DNA of 64,000 nucleotides from Pseudomonas saponiphila. GTDB lineage: Bacteria; Pseudomonadota; Gammaproteobacteria; Pseudomonadales; Pseudomonadaceae. The DNA is taken from NCBI RefSeq assembly GCF_900105185.1, contig NZ_FNTJ01000001.1:372001-436000 (forward strand), given 5' to 3'. The number at the start of each line of letters is the position of its first letter. Positions within the stretch are counted from its first letter, which is position 1. Both the position numbers and the translations under genes were made by a program. The notes beneath the pieces are model-generated. The model worked only from the letters and a program-made list of their open reading frames with translations, was not told the DNA's origin and made no database searches. This document shows positions 25,719 through 36,075 of this stretch, one piece after another.

Positions 25719-26148
25719 GGCGTTCTCGTCATCACTGCGGGAAAAAATAGCCCTGGCGACGCTGTCGAAAGACCGGATGCGGCGAGGCGTGAAAGTTGCG
25801 CGGCTCGGTCCGGGTTTTCGGCGTGATCGCAGTCGGGGAGTGTATCTGCCGAACGTCCACTGACGTTAGTTTCAATCAGTATTCGACTATTTGAAGGTGT
25901 TGCGCTGAGTCCGGCAGTGGCCTTTGGGTGGCCTCGGATAGCTCATTAAGCGGGCGCTGGAGAAGTGCGCCTTGGGCTGATCGTCTGCAGGAATCAGTAA
26001 GGGTGTGCTCGTCAGTAGCCTTGGAAGGCTCGTCAGAAAAGACGTGCACCGCTGGCAGGAGCCAGGTCTGACGTGGTGAAGCAGATTCGTCTGGGTCGCA
26101 TGGGCGGCTTCGACGGTGAAGCATCAAGCGTATTCCGCAAATGCCATT
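25719..26148. other. Gap between dnaG and rpsU without a supported gene
   Basis: About 430 bases with no open frame I can support on either strand; one minus-strand frame (25876-26127) encodes an unfamiliar arginine-rich peptide without a ribosome site. In P. aeruginosa a YqeY-type gene sits here as I recall. No YqeY-like sequence is readable in any frame, so it appears to be deleted. The dnaG promoter is expected in this stretch. Confidence 0.5.
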
Positions 26149-26169
26149 AGCCCGGCTTAGGGCCGGGCT
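26149..26169 (-). terminator. rpsU terminator-like hairpin
   Basis: Arms AGCCCGGC and GCCGGGCT around TTAGG lie 30 bases after the rpsU stop. The T run is weak, so this may be partial termination between rpsU and dnaG. Confidence 0.6.
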
Positions 26170-26199
26170 TGGCAGAAGCTTGCAGCGAACGTCTGTGTA

Positions 26200-26415
26200 T
26201 TAGTACAGGCGTACGGCGCGGCGCTGTTCGCGCTGAACTTTCTTGGCGTGACGCTTAACAGCAGCAGCTGCTTTGCGCTTACGCTCGGAAGTCGGCTTCT
26301 CGTAAAATTCGCGGCTACGAACTTCAGCCAGAACACCGGCTTTTTCGCAGGAGCGCTTGAAACGACGCAGAGCTACGTCGAAGGGTTCGTTCTCTTTAAC
26401 TTTGACGGCTGGCAT
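26200..26415 (-). CDS. rpsU: 30S ribosomal protein S21
   Basis: A 71-residue, very basic protein with the S21 sequence [12 protein letters not shown] and an R-K-A-A-A-A-V-K-R helix. S21 acts in the platform of the small subunit and helps base pairing with the Shine-Dalgarno region. It is the first gene of the rpsU-dnaG-rpoD locus and is divergent from tsaD across 200 bases that hold both promoters. Confidence 0.97.
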
Positions 26416-26615
26416 CCAGAGCTACCTTCATTCATTACCGGGGTCAACGTTCTCGTCGCAAAAATCGCGGCTGAGGTCGTCGGTTTTTAAGGGTTGCGGA
26501 TGTTAACCCCTCAACGCTCGGAATGCAAAGCCTCTGATCGAAAACCGCTGGTCGGGCGCTGGAGTGGCGACTATTATGCGCGCCTTCGAATTCAGCCTCT
26601 ACAAGGCGCAAACCC

Positions 26616-27641
26616 ATGCTAGTACTGGGATTAGAAACCTCCTGCGACGAAACCGGCGTCGCGCTTTACGACAGCGAGCGTGGCCTTCTGGCCGATGCGC
26701 TGTTCAGCCAGATCGACCTGCACCGCGTCTACGGCGGCGTGGTGCCGGAGCTGGCTTCCCGTGATCACGTCAAGCGCATGCTGCCGCTGATCCGTCAGGT
26801 TCTGGCTGAGGCCGACTGTGTGCCCACCGAGATCGATGCCATCGCCTATACGGCCGGTCCCGGCTTGGTCGGTGCGCTGCTGGTAGGGGCTTCCTGCGCC
26901 CAGGCGCTGGCGTTCGCCTGGGGTATTCCGGCCTTGGGCGTGCACCACATGGAAGGTCACTTGCTGGCACCAATGCTGGAAGAGCAGCCACCGGAGTTTC
27001 CATTCGTCGCCTTGTTGGTATCCGGCGGTCATACCCAGCTGGTTCGGGTCGATGGCATCGGCCAGTACGAGCTGTTGGGCGAGACGCTGGATGATGCGGC
27101 AGGCGAGGCGTTCGACAAGACCGCGAAGATGATCGGTCTGAATTATCCCGGTGGGCCTGAAATTGCCCGTCTGGCCACTCAAGGCGTACCGGGACGGTTT
27201 GTCTTCCCACGGCCAATGACCGATCGTCCTGGCCTCGATTTCAGTTTCAGCGGCTTGAAAACCTTCGCCCTCAACACCTGGCAGCAGTGTGTCAGCGCTG
27301 GAGACGACGGTGAGCAAACCCGTTGCGACATCTCCCTCGCGTTCCAGCAGGCCGTGGTGGAAACTTTGACCATCAAGTGCAAGCGTGCCCTGAAGCAGAC
27401 CGGTCTCAAGCGCCTGGTGATCGCCGGGGGCGTGAGCGCCAACAAGGCCTTGCGCGAGGCTCTGGAAAAGATGCTCGCGGAGATGAACGGCAATGTGTTC
27501 TATGCTCGCCCCCAGTTCTGCACCGACAACGGCGCGATGATCGCCTTTGCCGGTTGCCAGCGCTTGCAGGCCGGGCAACAGGAGGGCCTGGCAATCACTG
27601 TGCAGGCGCGTTGGCCGATGGAGCAGTTGTCGGCTCTTTAG
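26616..27641 (+). CDS. tsaD: tRNA threonylcarbamoyladenosine transferase subunit TsaD
   Basis: A 341-residue ASKHA-fold protein that, with TsaB and TsaE, transfers threonylcarbamoyl from its adenylate to A37 of ANN-reading tRNAs. The metal-binding H-M-E-G-H motif is at residues 111-115, the opening [10 protein letters not shown] is diagnostic, and the A-G-G-V-S-A-N and late D-N-G-A-M motifs are present. It was formerly called gcp/ygjD. It is divergent from rpsU, a widespread pairing in gamma-proteobacteria. Confidence 0.97.
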   Translation: MLVLGLETSCDETGVALYDSERGLLADALFSQIDLHRVYGGVVPELASRDHVKRMLPLIRQVLAEADCVPTEIDAIAYTAGPGLVGALLVGASCAQALAFAWGIPALGVHHMEGHLLAPMLEEQPPEFPFVALLVSGGHTQLVRVDGIGQYELLGETLDDAAGEAFDKTAKMIGLNYPGGPEIARLATQGVPGRFVFPRPMTDRPGLDFSFSGLKTFALNTWQQCVSAGDDGEQTRCDISLAFQQAVVETLTIKCKRALKQTGLKRLVIAGGVSANKALREALEKMLAEMNGNVFYARPQFCTDNGAMIAFAGCQRLQAGQQEGLAITVQARWPMEQLSAL

Positions 27642-27686
27642 AGGCTGCGTGACGGCGTAAGCTTGAGTCCTTTGATCGTCGAGGTC

Positions 27687-28256
27687 TCAGAAATGCCGTT
27701 CGCGGCCGGCAAACAGGTCGCGCAGATTGCCGCGATGGCGCCAGACGATCAGCAGCGTCAGCACGCTCATCGGCAGCAGCGCTTCGGGCTCCTGCCAGGC
27801 CAGCAGTGGCAGGGTCAGGGGCGTGGCGATCAGGGCGGCCAGCGAGCTGGTACGGGTGAGGTAGAAGGTCAGCGCCCAGGCGGCGACGGCCAGCAGGGCG
27901 GCTGGAGGATAGAGTCCCAGCAGCATGCCGGCGGCGGTGGCGACACCTTTGCCGCCGCGAAAGCGGAAATACAAAGGGAACAGGTGGCCAAGGACGGCGT
28001 AGAGTCCGACCCAGGCCTGTTGTTGCAGCGAGAGCCCCGCAAGGTGCGCGATCAGTACGGGCACCAGGCCCTTGCAGAGATCCCCCAGCAGGGTCAGGAC
28101 GGCGAGTTTCTTGCCGGCCAGGCGCAACATGTTGGTGGCGCCGGCATTACCCGAGCCACTCATTCGCGGATCGGGATTGCCCGTCAGGCGGCTGAGCAAA
28201 ATGGCGAAGGACAGAGAGCCAAGCAGGTAGGCGAGAATCGCCAGTAACCAAAACAT
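27687..28256 (-). CDS. plsY: Glycerol-3-phosphate acyltransferase PlsY
   Basis: A 189-residue inner-membrane enzyme with about five TM segments. It transfers acyl groups from acyl-phosphate to glycerol-3-phosphate, the first step of phospholipid synthesis. Conserved motifs S-G-N-A-G-A-T-N (residue about 35), F-R-G-G-K-G-V-A-T and a third loop near H-R-G-N are visible. It is convergent with tsaD and divergent from folB, as in other Pseudomonas. Confidence 0.95.
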   Translation of the reverse strand: MFWLLAILAYLLGSLSFAILLSRLTGNPDPRMSGSGNAGATNMLRLAGKKLAVLTLLGDLCKGLVPVLIAHLAGLSLQQQAWVGLYAVLGHLFPLYFRFRGGKGVATAAGMLLGLYPPAALLAVAAWALTFYLTRTSSLAALIATPLTLPLLAWQEPEALLPMSVLTLLIVWRHRGNLRDLFAGRERHF

Positions 28257-28330
28257 GCTAACTATTCCGGGCGAGGAAGCCCTGATTCTAACGGCGCATT
28301 GCGCCCTTGTCGTGCTGCGGAGAAGAGTGC

Positions 28331-28684
28331 TTGGACAGAGTGTTTATCGAAGGACTGGAAGTGGACACCGTGATTGGAGCCTACGACTGGGAGCGGGGCA
28401 TCCGACAGTGCCTGCGTCTTGATCTGAGCTTTGCCTGGGATAATCGCCCGGCCGCCGCAGGGGATGATCTGACGCTGGCGCTGGATTACGCCAGCGTTTC
28501 CACGCGGATCCAGGCGTTTGCCGAGCAGGCCCAGTACCAGTTGGTGGAAACCTTTGCCGAGCGTCTTGCCGAAGTGCTGATGAGTGAGTTCCACATCCCT
28601 TGGCTGCATTTGAAACTGACCAAGCCGGGTGCCGTTGCGGCGGCCACGGGCGTGGGTGTGGAGATCGAGCGCGGATGTCGCTGA
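28331..28684 (+). CDS. folB: Dihydroneopterin aldolase FolB
   Basis: A 117-residue folate-pathway enzyme that converts dihydroneopterin to 6-hydroxymethyl-dihydropterin. The N-terminus [17 protein letters not shown] matches the Pseudomonas family. This puts the start at a TTG (28331) preceded by GGAGAAGAG; the ATG at 28307 gives an atypical extension. The active-site region Y-D-W-E-R and the L-K-L-T-K-P-G strand are present. It overlaps folK by 10 bases, so the two folate genes are translationally linked. Confidence 0.92.
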   Translation: MDRVFIEGLEVDTVIGAYDWERGIRQCLRLDLSFAWDNRPAAAGDDLTLALDYASVSTRIQAFAEQAQYQLVETFAERLAEVLMSEFHIPWLHLKLTKPGAVAAATGVGVEIERGCR

Positions 28685-29190
28685 CTCAGGTGTTTCTGGG
28701 GCTTGGTAGCAATATCGAGCGCGAGGTCCACCTGTGCGCCGGGCTCGATGCCCTGGCCGGCTTCCTGGTGGACATGCGTTGTTCGGCGGTGTTCGAAAGC
28801 CAGCCGGTGGGGATCAAGAGCGGCCCGTTCTTCAATCTGGTGGTGGCGGGCCACACCGATCTGCCATTGATCGAGCTGGATCGACGCCTGAAGTTCATCG
28901 AGGCGGACAACGGCCGCTATGCCCCGGACCGCAAAGGCTTGCCGCTGGACATCGATGTGTTGCTGTACGGCGATCTGACCGGCAATTTCGATGGTCTGAT
29001 CCTGCCTCGCGCTGAGATCCTGAAGAATGCCTTCGTGCTCTGGCCGTTGTCGTTGATGGCTCCTGAGCGGGTGCATCCGCTGGTCGGCAAGAGCCTGGCG
29101 GCGCTCTGGCAGGAAGCGCAGATCGATCAGGTGCTGGCGCCGGTGGCATTCGAATGGCGGGGCCGGCAACTGACGCCTCCGGGCCTGTAG
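28675..29190 (+). CDS. folK: HPPK, 6-hydroxymethyl-dihydropterin pyrophosphokinase
   Basis: A 171-residue enzyme catalysing the next folate step after FolB: ATP-dependent pyrophosphorylation of hydroxymethyl-dihydropterin. It shows G-L-G-S-N at the N-terminus and the F-N-L-V-V strand. The magnesium-binding aspartates lie in L-D-I-D-V-L and the substrate motif in L-P-R-A-E. It is slightly longer than E. coli FolK. It ends 17 bases before a strong hairpin shared with the convergent cca gene. Confidence 0.95.
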   Translation: MSLTQVFLGLGSNIEREVHLCAGLDALAGFLVDMRCSAVFESQPVGIKSGPFFNLVVAGHTDLPLIELDRRLKFIEADNGRYAPDRKGLPLDIDVLLYGDLTGNFDGLILPRAEILKNAFVLWPLSLMAPERVHPLVGKSLAALWQEAQIDQVLAPVAFEWRGRQLTPPGL

Positions 29191-29206
29191 TCCCCTGCCC
29201 AGGCAT

Positions 29207-29242
29207 CTGACGCGGGCAAGGCCTGTGCCTTGCCCGCGTCAG
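29207..29242. terminator. Bidirectional hairpin between folK and cca
   Basis: A perfect 16-base stem (CTGACGCGGGCAAGGC and its complement) around CTGT lies between the convergent folK and cca stop codons. It has little T tract on either side but is stable enough to separate the two transcripts. Confidence 0.7.
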
Positions 29243-29246
29243 GGGC

Positions 29247-30476
29247 TCAAGGTGTGGGCGGCTCCTTGTAGGCCTTGAGCGCTTTCAGTCGCTCCAGTCT
29301 CAGCGCCTCGCCCAGCGCCGGGCCTTTGAAGCCTTGCTCAAGCAACGGCTGGACCGCCACTGCCCGGGCCACATTGGCCGCGCCGCGCAGATAGTCCGCT
29401 TGGGGGTAGGGGCGCGACTCCAATCCCAGTCGCCCGCGGGCATCCATCTCGCAAGCGGCAATGAACTCTTCAAAGCGCTGCGGGCGGCGGAACACGTCGA
29501 AGCTTTGCAGCAGTTCCAGCAGTGTCGAGGCTTTCAGTTCCTGTGCCTTGTGGGCGTGGGTGTGGTACTGGCCTACCAGCAATGCCAGGTCCTGGCATTC
29601 CCGAGGCACCTTGAAGCGCTCATTGACGGCCTTGATCAGCTCCAGCCCCTTGTGTTCGTGTCCGATGTGCCGGGGCCACTCCTGCTCGGGGGTAACGCCT
29701 TTGCCCAGGTCGTGCAGCAGGCAGGCCCAGCGTACCGAGAGGGGCTGTTGGTGCAGTGCCGCTTGCTGCAGAACGCTGAGGGTATGCAGGCCGGTGTCTA
29801 TCTCCGGATGGTGTACAGCTGGCTGGGGAACGCCGAACAGAGCGTCAACCTCGGGCATCAGCACCGCCAGGGCGCCGCAGTCTCGGAGCACCTGGATGAA
29901 GACCTGGGGCTGTTCTTCCATCAGGGCCCGGGAAATCTCCTTCCAACTGCGCTCCGCCGTGAGCGCCTGCAGCTCGCCTGACTCGCTGAGTTCACGCATC
30001 AGTTCGAGCGTCTCTGCGGCCACCCGGAAACCCAGGCCGGCATAGCGTGCGGCGAATCGCGCTACTCGCAGTACTCGAAGGGGATCTTCGACGAATGCCG
30101 GGGAAACATGACGCAACAGCCGTTCTTGAAGATCCTTCTGGCCGTGATAGGGGTCAGTCACCAGGCCCTGATCATCCTCGGCCATGGCGTTGATCGTCAG
30201 GTCGCGGCGAATCAGGTCTTCTTCCAGGGTGACTTCCGGGCTGGCGTGGAAGGTGAACCCGCCGTAACCGTGCCCGCTCTTGCGCTCGGTTCGGGCCAGG
30301 GCGTATTCCTCGCCATTCTTGGGGTGTAGAAACACCGGAAAATCGGCCCCAACCGGGCGAAAGCCCTGGGCGATCATGTCTTCCGCGCTGGCACCGACTA
30401 CCACCCAGTCGATATCGGTGACCGGCCTGCCGAGCAAGCGATCGCGCACTGCGCCGCCGACTTTGTAAATCCGCAT
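29247..30476 (-). CDS. cca: Multifunctional CCA-adding enzyme
   Basis: A 409-residue tRNA nucleotidyltransferase that adds or repairs the 3' CCA. Motif A G-G-A-V-R-D and the catalytic D21-x-D23 begin the protein, followed by R-R-D-L-T-I-N-A and the amino-acid template [10 protein letters not shown]-terminal HD domain (C-L-L-H-D-L-G-K) marks the long gamma-proteobacterial form with phosphohydrolase activity. Confidence 0.96.
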   Translation of the reverse strand: MRIYKVGGAVRDRLLGRPVTDIDWVVVGASAEDMIAQGFRPVGADFPVFLHPKNGEEYALARTERKSGHGYGGFTFHASPEVTLEEDLIRRDLTINAMAEDDQGLVTDPYHGQKDLQERLLRHVSPAFVEDPLRVLRVARFAARYAGLGFRVAAETLELMRELSESGELQALTAERSWKEISRALMEEQPQVFIQVLRDCGALAVLMPEVDALFGVPQPAVHHPEIDTGLHTLSVLQQAALHQQPLSVRWACLLHDLGKGVTPEQEWPRHIGHEHKGLELIKAVNERFKVPRECQDLALLVGQYHTHAHKAQELKASTLLELLQSFDVFRRPQRFEEFIAACEMDARGRLGLESRPYPQADYLRGAANVARAVAVQPLLEQGFKGPALGEALRLERLKALKAYKEPPTP

Positions 30477-30541
30477 AAAAAACCTCCGTTAGCGCGACAG
30501 AATAACGCTTGTGTCGGGCTGACGGAGGACTGTTGTTGGGT

Positions 30542-32104
30542 TCAGAGGTGGATGACTGCCAGGTCCAGCCGGCCATAGTCGTTGTCGTTGTGATCGCTTC
30601 TTGGTGGCACGTGATGGGTTTTCACCACTTGATCGCCCTGCAGGGTTTCCAGGTGGATGTCGAAGCCCCAGAGGCGATGCAGGTGCTTGAGTACCTCGTC
30701 GGTGGAGTCGCCAAGGGGTTTGCGATCGTGTTGCTGGTGGCGCAGGGTCAGCGAGCGGTCGCCACGGCGGTCGATACTCCAGATCTGTACGTTGGGTTCG
30801 CGGTTGCCCAGGTTGTATTGCGCGGCCAGGGTTTCGCGGATGATCCGATAGCCGCTTTCGTCGTGGATCGCCGGCACCAGCAGGTCGTCCTTCTGGTCGT
30901 CATCCATGATGCTGAACAGCTTGAGATCGCGGATCACCTTGGGCGACAGGTACTGCAGGATGAAGCTTTCGTCCTTGAAGCTGCTCATGGCGAACTTGAT
31001 GCTGGACAGCCAGTCGGTGCCGGCCAGTTCAGGGAACCAGCGGCGGTCCTCTTCCGTGGGTTCCTCGCATATGCGACGGATGTCCCGGTACATGGCAAAG
31101 CCCAGGGCGTAGGGGTTGATGCCGCTGTAGTAAGGACTGTCGAAGCCCGGTTGAAAAACCACGCTGGTATGGGAGGCGAGGAACTCCATCATGAAGCCAT
31201 CGGTCACCAGGCCTTCGTCGTACAGATCATTCATCAGGGTGTAGTGCCAGAAGGTCGCCCAGCCTTCGTTCATCACCTGGGTCTGGCGCTGCGGGTAGAA
31301 GTACTGGGCGATCTTGCGCACGATGCGCACGATCTCCCGCTGCCAGGGCTCCAGCAAGGGCGCGTGCTTTTCAATGAAGTACAGGATGTTTTCCTGAGGC
31401 TCGGCGGGGAAGCGCGCATTGTCCTTGTCGCTGTATTTGTCCGCGCCTTTGGGAATGGTGCGCCACAGATCGTTGATCTGTTTCTGCAGGTGCTCTTCCC
31501 GGTCTTTCTGGCGACGTCGCTCTTCCTCGGCAGAGATCGGGTAAGGCCGCTTGTAGCGGTCGACGCCGTAGTTCATCAGGGCATGGCAGGAATCCAGCAG
31601 ATCCTCCACGGCATCGATGCCATGGCGCTCCTCGCACTGCATGATGTACTGCTTGGCGAACACCAGGTAGTCGATGATCGAGCTGGCATCGGTCCAGGTG
31701 CGGAACAGGTAGTTGCCCTTGAAGAAGCTGTTGTGGCCATAGCAGGCATGCGCGACTACCAGCGCCTGCATGCAGATGGTGTTCTCCTCCATCAGGTAGG
31801 CGATGCAAGGGTCTGAATTGATCACAATCTCGTAGGCCAGCCCCATCTGCCCGCGGCTGTAGGATTTTTCAGTGCTGAGAAAGTGCTTGCCGTAGGACCA
31901 ATGGTGATAACCCAGGGGCATGCCCACCGAGGCATAGGCATCCATCATCTGCTCGGCAGTGATCACTTCGATCTGGTTGGGGTAGGTATCCAGGGCATAG
32001 CGAGCCGCGATACGGCTGATTTCGCGGTCGTAGGCCTGGATCAGCTCGAACGTCCATTCCGAGCCGGTGGAGATAGGTTGGCGCTTCTGCTCTCTGGCGG
32101 TCAT
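30542..32104 (-). CDS. SpoVR family protein (YcgB-like)
   Basis: A 520-residue cytosolic protein of the SpoVR/YcgB family. The biochemical role is unknown; Bacillus SpoVR affects spore cortex formation, while in gamma-proteobacteria it travels with yeaH and prkA. Recognisable segments include [17 protein letters not shown] and [10 protein letters not shown], which hold several conserved His and could bind metal. It overlaps yeaH by 4 bases and is the last gene of the prkA-yeaH-spoVR operon. Confidence 0.93.
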   Translation of the reverse strand: MTAREQKRQPISTGSEWTFELIQAYDREISRIAARYALDTYPNQIEVITAEQMMDAYASVGMPLGYHHWSYGKHFLSTEKSYSRGQMGLAYEIVINSDPCIAYLMEENTICMQALVVAHACYGHNSFFKGNYLFRTWTDASSIIDYLVFAKQYIMQCEERHGIDAVEDLLDSCHALMNYGVDRYKRPYPISAEEERRRQKDREEHLQKQINDLWRTIPKGADKYSDKDNARFPAEPQENILYFIEKHAPLLEPWQREIVRIVRKIAQYFYPQRQTQVMNEGWATFWHYTLMNDLYDEGLVTDGFMMEFLASHTSVVFQPGFDSPYYSGINPYALGFAMYRDIRRICEEPTEEDRRWFPELAGTDWLSSIKFAMSSFKDESFILQYLSPKVIRDLKLFSIMDDDQKDDLLVPAIHDESGYRIIRETLAAQYNLGNREPNVQIWSIDRRGDRSLTLRHQQHDRKPLGDSTDEVLKHLHRLWGFDIHLETLQGDQVVKTHHVPPRSDHNDNDYGRLDLAVIHL

Positions 32105-33372
32105 GTCACTAACCTGCGCTGGAAGAGTTCACGGAAGACCGGATAGATATCGCCGGCCGAAACCAGTTGTTGCTGGGCGAACGTGTCGGAGAAGGCCTCG
32201 GCGATACGTTCGTATTCGAACCACAGGGCCTGATGCTCTCGTGGAGTGATCTCCACGTAGGTGTAGTACTGCACGAAAGGCATGATCTGGTTGATCAGGA
32301 TATCGCGGCAGATGGGCGAGTCATCGTTCCAGTTGTCGCCGTCGGAAGCTTGCGCGGCGTAGATGTTCCATTCGTTGCTGGGGTAGCGTTCGGCCATGAT
32401 CTCCTGCATCAGTTTCAGGGCGCTGGAGACAATGGTCCCGCCGGTTTCCCTGGAATAGAAGAACTCTTCCTCGTCCACTTCACGGGCGCTGGTGTGATGG
32501 CGGATGAAAACCACGTCGATCTTGTCGTAGTTGCGCTTGAGGAACAGATACAAAAGGATGAAGAAGCGTTTGGCGATGTCCTTGGTGGCCTGCGTCATGG
32601 AGCCGGAGACGTCCATCAGGCAGAACATCACTGCCTTGGAACTGGGGTTGGGCTGCTTCACCAACAGGTTGTACTTGAGGTCGAAGGTGTCGAGGAAGGG
32701 CACGCGATGAATGCGAGCGCTGAGGCGTTCGATTTCTGCTTCAAGTTCCTGAATATCGCCGAAATTATCCGGCTCTTCGCGTTTCAGGCGTTCCAGCTCT
32801 TCCTTCACCTCCCGCAACTTGGCCCGGCTGCTGCCGGACAGGGCGATGCGTCGGGCGTGGGCTGAGCGCAAGGTGCGGATGATATTGATCCGCGACGGAT
32901 TGCCCTCGTTGCTGATCCCCGCTCTTACGGTCTTGAAGGTGTCGGTGCCGCTCAGGTTGCGTTTAACCAGGTTGGGCAGCTCCAAGTCTTCGAACATGAA
33001 CTCGAGGAATTCTTCCTGGGTGATCTGGAAGACGAATTCGTCCATGCCTTCGCCGGAGTTGCCGGCCTTGCCGCGGCCCCCGCCACCGCCGCCACCCTGA
33101 GGCCTGGCGATATGTTCGCCAGCGGTAAATTCCTTGTTTCCGGGATGGACCACGGTCTGCTTGCCACCACGGCCGTGGTGCAGCACCGGTTCGTCGATAT
33201 CCCGACCGGGAATACTGATTTGTTCGCCGTGCTCCATGTCAGTGATGGAGCGGCGGCTGACGGCCTCTTCGACGGCCTTTTTAATATGGTCACGGTAACG
33301 CCGCAGGAAGCGCTGGCGGTTCACCGTGCTCTTGTTCTTGCCATTGAGACGTCGGTCGATCACATAGCTCAT
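32101..33372 (-). CDS. yeaH: YeaH family protein (DUF444, VWA-like)
   Basis: A 423-residue protein of the YeaH/YhbH family. A glycine-rich stretch at about residues 93-107 is followed by a region resembling a von Willebrand A domain with D-V-S-G-S-M (a metal-binding MIDAS-like D-x-S-x-S) and later E-T-G-G-T. Its job is not known; it always accompanies PrkA and is linked to the stress response in E. coli. It lies 118 bases after prkA. The gap contains GCTTGCAGCTCGTAGC-like repeats common in fluorescent pseudomonads. Confidence 0.93.
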   Translation of the reverse strand: MSYVIDRRLNGKNKSTVNRQRFLRRYRDHIKKAVEEAVSRRSITDMEHGEQISIPGRDIDEPVLHHGRGGKQTVVHPGNKEFTAGEHIARPQGGGGGGGRGKAGNSGEGMDEFVFQITQEEFLEFMFEDLELPNLVKRNLSGTDTFKTVRAGISNEGNPSRINIIRTLRSAHARRIALSGSSRAKLREVKEELERLKREEPDNFGDIQELEAEIERLSARIHRVPFLDTFDLKYNLLVKQPNPSSKAVMFCLMDVSGSMTQATKDIAKRFFILLYLFLKRNYDKIDVVFIRHHTSAREVDEEEFFYSRETGGTIVSSALKLMQEIMAERYPSNEWNIYAAQASDGDNWNDDSPICRDILINQIMPFVQYYTYVEITPREHQALWFEYERIAEAFSDTFAQQQLVSAGDIYPVFRELFQRRLVT

Positions 33373-33490
33373 GGGCCCCTCCGGGGAGCTTCAAGACATA
33401 AGCCTCAAGCCGCAAGCCGCGCAGCGGCGGGGCCCGGGAAGGCTCCGCAGCATCGCGCTTGCAGCTCGTAGCTAGAAGCTTGCCGCTGCA

Positions 33491-35413
33491 TCACTGCGAT
33501 TTTCTGACCCGCAGATACCATTCGGACAGCAGCCGGACCTGTTTGTCGGTGTAGCCGCGCTCGACCATTCGTGTGACGAAGTCGTTGTGTTTCTGTTGAT
33601 CCTCCTTGCTGGCCTTGGCGTTGAAGCTGATGACCGGCAGCAGGTCCTCGGTGTTGGAGAACATTTTCTTCTCGATGACCACCCGCAGTTTTTCGTAGCT
33701 GAGCCAGGTGGGGTTCTTGCCGTTGTTGTTGGCCCGGGCGCGCAGGACGAAGTTGACGATCTCGTTGCGGAAATCTTTCGGGTTGCTGATGCCAGCAGGT
33801 TTCTCGATCTTCTCCAGTTCCTCGTTGAGGGCCACGCGATTGAGGATCTCGCCGGTTTCCGGATCGCGGTATTCCTGATCCTGAATCCAGAAGTCTGCAT
33901 AGAGCACATAGCGGTCGAAGATGTTCTGGCCGTACTCGCTGTAGGACTCCAGGTAAGCGGTCTGAATCTCCTTGCCGATGAACTCGATGTAGCGCGGCGC
34001 CAGGTATTCCTTGAGGAAGCGCAGGTAGCGCTCGCGGGTTTCCGCCTGGAACTGTTCCTGCTCGATCTGCTGTTCCAGCACATACAGCAGGTGCACCGGG
34101 TTGGCCGCCACTTCATGGGGGTCGAAGTTGAAGACTTTCGACAGGATCTTGAAGGCGAACCGGGTCGACAGGCCATTCATCCCCTCATCGACGCCGGCGC
34201 TGTCGCGGTATTCCTGGATCGACTTGGCCTTGGGATCGGTGTCCTTGAGGTTTTCACCGTCATAGACCCGCATCTTCGAGTAGATGTTGGAGTTCTCCGG
34301 CTCCTTGAGGCGCGACAGCACAGTGAACTGCGCCAGCATTTTCAGGGTGTCGGGGGCGCAATGGGCCTTGGCCAGGGAGCTGTTGAACAGCAGCTTGTCG
34401 TAGATCTTCACTTCATCGGTGACGCGCAGGCAGTAAGGCACCTTGACGATATAGATCCGGTCGATGAAGGCTTCGTTGTTCTTGTTGTTGCGGAAGGTGT
34501 GCCACTCCGATTCGTTGGAGTGAGCCAGCAGGATGCCGGTGAAGGGGATCGCCCCCAGCCCCTCGGTGCTGTTGTAGTTACCTTCCTGGGTTGCGGTCAG
34601 CAATGGGTGCAGCACCTTGATGGGTGCCTTGAACATCTCGACGAATTCCATCAGGCCCTGGTTGGCCCGGCAGAGTGCCCCGGAGTAGCTGTAGGCATCG
34701 GCATCGTTCTGCGGGAATTCTTCCAGCTTGCGGATATCCACCTTGCCGACCAGTGCCGAAATGTCCTGGTTGTTCTCGTCCCCGGGCTCGGTCTTGGCCA
34801 CGGCGATCTGGTTGAGAATCGACGGGTACAGCTTCACCACGCGGAACTGGCTGATGTCGCCGCCAAACTCCGACAGGCGCTTGGTGGCCCAGGGCGACAT
34901 GATGGTGTTGAGATAGCGCCGGGGAATGCCGAAATCCTCTTCGAGAATCGCGCCATCTTCCGTGGCGTTGAACAGCCCCAGTGGCGATTCAAAGACCGGG
35001 GAACCCTTGATGGCGTAGAAGGGCACTTTCTCGATCAGTTGCTTGAGCTTCTCGGCCAGGGACGATTTACCACCGCCCACCGGACCCAGGAGGTAGAGGA
35101 TCTGTTTCTTCTCTTCCAGGCCCTGAGCGGCGTGTCGGAAGTAGGAGACGATCTGGTCGATGCATTCTTCCATGCCATGGAAGTCTTCAAAGGCCGGATA
35201 GCGCCGGATCACCTTGTTGGAAAAGATTCGCGACAGCCTCGAGTTGGTCGAAGTGTCCAGCAGTTCTGGCTCGCCGATGGCCAATAGCAGGCGTTCGGCG
35301 GCGGATGCATAGGCGCTTCGGTCCTTCTTGCACAGCTCCAGGTATTCCTGCAGCGAGAACTCTTCCTGGCGTGTGGATTCGAAGCGCTGTTGGAAGTGGC
35401 TAAAAATACTCAT
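33491..35413 (-). CDS. prkA: PrkA family serine protein kinase / AAA+ protein
   Basis: A 640-residue protein with an N-terminal AAA+ domain (Walker A G-P-V-G-G-G-K-S-S near residue 110) and a C-terminal kinase-like domain. PrkA (YeaG in E. coli) is associated with starvation and nitrogen stress, and members have been described as kinases or as ATP-dependent proteases. It heads the prkA-yeaH-spoVR operon. ATG 35413 follows GAGGTGACGTC. Upstream there is a CTATCCT motif (near 35600, minus strand) similar to sigmaS -10 elements. Confidence 0.94.
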   Translation of the reverse strand: MSIFSHFQQRFESTRQEEFSLQEYLELCKKDRSAYASAAERLLLAIGEPELLDTSTNSRLSRIFSNKVIRRYPAFEDFHGMEECIDQIVSYFRHAAQGLEEKKQILYLLGPVGGGKSSLAEKLKQLIEKVPFYAIKGSPVFESPLGLFNATEDGAILEEDFGIPRRYLNTIMSPWATKRLSEFGGDISQFRVVKLYPSILNQIAVAKTEPGDENNQDISALVGKVDIRKLEEFPQNDADAYSYSGALCRANQGLMEFVEMFKAPIKVLHPLLTATQEGNYNSTEGLGAIPFTGILLAHSNESEWHTFRNNKNNEAFIDRIYIVKVPYCLRVTDEVKIYDKLLFNSSLAKAHCAPDTLKMLAQFTVLSRLKEPENSNIYSKMRVYDGENLKDTDPKAKSIQEYRDSAGVDEGMNGLSTRFAFKILSKVFNFDPHEVAANPVHLLYVLEQQIEQEQFQAETRERYLRFLKEYLAPRYIEFIGKEIQTAYLESYSEYGQNIFDRYVLYADFWIQDQEYRDPETGEILNRVALNEELEKIEKPAGISNPKDFRNEIVNFVLRARANNNGKNPTWLSYEKLRVVIEKKMFSNTEDLLPVISFNAKASKEDQQKHNDFVTRMVERGYTDKQVRLLSEWYLRVRKSQ

Positions 35414-35712
35414 GACGTCACCTCGCTCGATACGTTGAGCCGGCGTCGGATCAGTCAGTCAAGTGCTGGCGAGCAACTGAAAATCCAGTTGCCGTTTACC
35501 CCCCAGAACACTTCCAAAGCTATCGACCTTGAAAGCTAGTACCGATGACCCACTCGCCGGTGTACCGGCTCTCCCCTGATTTGGATGGCCTGAGGCTAAG
35601 GATAGTTCGGAATCCGGGAGGTCAAGGCGAGATGGGGAATTAGTTGCGCACTACCGTTCGTCCGGTGGCGCGTCAGCCCGCGTAGTACGCGGGCTGGAGC
35701 CCGGGAAAAAAA
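35414..35712 (-). promoter_or_regulatory. prkA upstream region
   Basis: About 300 bases without a gene. A sigmaS-like CTATCCT element is readable on the minus strand near 35600. An inverted repeat CAGCCCGCGTA (35674-35684) / TACGCGGGCTG (35686-35696) follows the glpE stop and probably ends that transcript. RpoS control fits E. coli yeaGH but is inferred here. Confidence 0.35.
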
Positions 35713-36042
35713 TTATTCGGCGGTGCCTTGGGCGATTTCCGTCGGGTAGGTGCTACGCCACAGTTCGAAGCCGCCGTCGAGGCTGTAGACATCGGAAAAC
35801 CCCTGGCTGACCAGATATGCGGCGGCGCTCTGGCTGGAGTTTCCGTGATAGCAGACCACCACCAGCGGGGCGTCCAGGTCGGCGCCGCGAATGAAATCGG
35901 AAATGGAGTGATTATCCAGATGCTGCGAGCCGCTGATATGGCTCAGGGCATAGGTTTGCGGGTCGCGGATGTCCACCACCACGGCGCCTTGCTCGCGCAG
36001 TGCCTGGGCCTGTTCTGGGGGAATGCGTTTGAATTCGCTCAT
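35713..36042 (-). CDS. glpE: Thiosulfate sulfurtransferase GlpE (rhodanese)
   Basis: A 109-residue single-domain rhodanese that moves sulfane sulfur from thiosulfate to cyanide or thiols. The active cysteine is C64 in V-C-Y-H-G-N-S-S, the loop length of the GlpE type. D24 in V-D-I-R-D-P is conserved. It follows apaH by 33 bases on the same strand. A cyanide detoxification or sulfur-relay role is known for the family only. Confidence 0.92.
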   Translation of the reverse strand: MSEFKRIPPEQAQALREQGAVVVDIRDPQTYALSHISGSQHLDNHSISDFIRGADLDAPLVVVCYHGNSSQSAAAYLVSQGFSDVYSLDGGFELWRSTYPTEIAQGTAE

Positions 36043-36075
36043 GGCGGGCTCCTGGAGCTTGATAGTCAGCGCCGA

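Noticed and set aside
25876..26127. An 83-codon open frame between dnaG and rpsU
   Set aside because: No ribosome site, an atypical Arg/Ser-rich composition and no resemblance to YqeY or any family I know.
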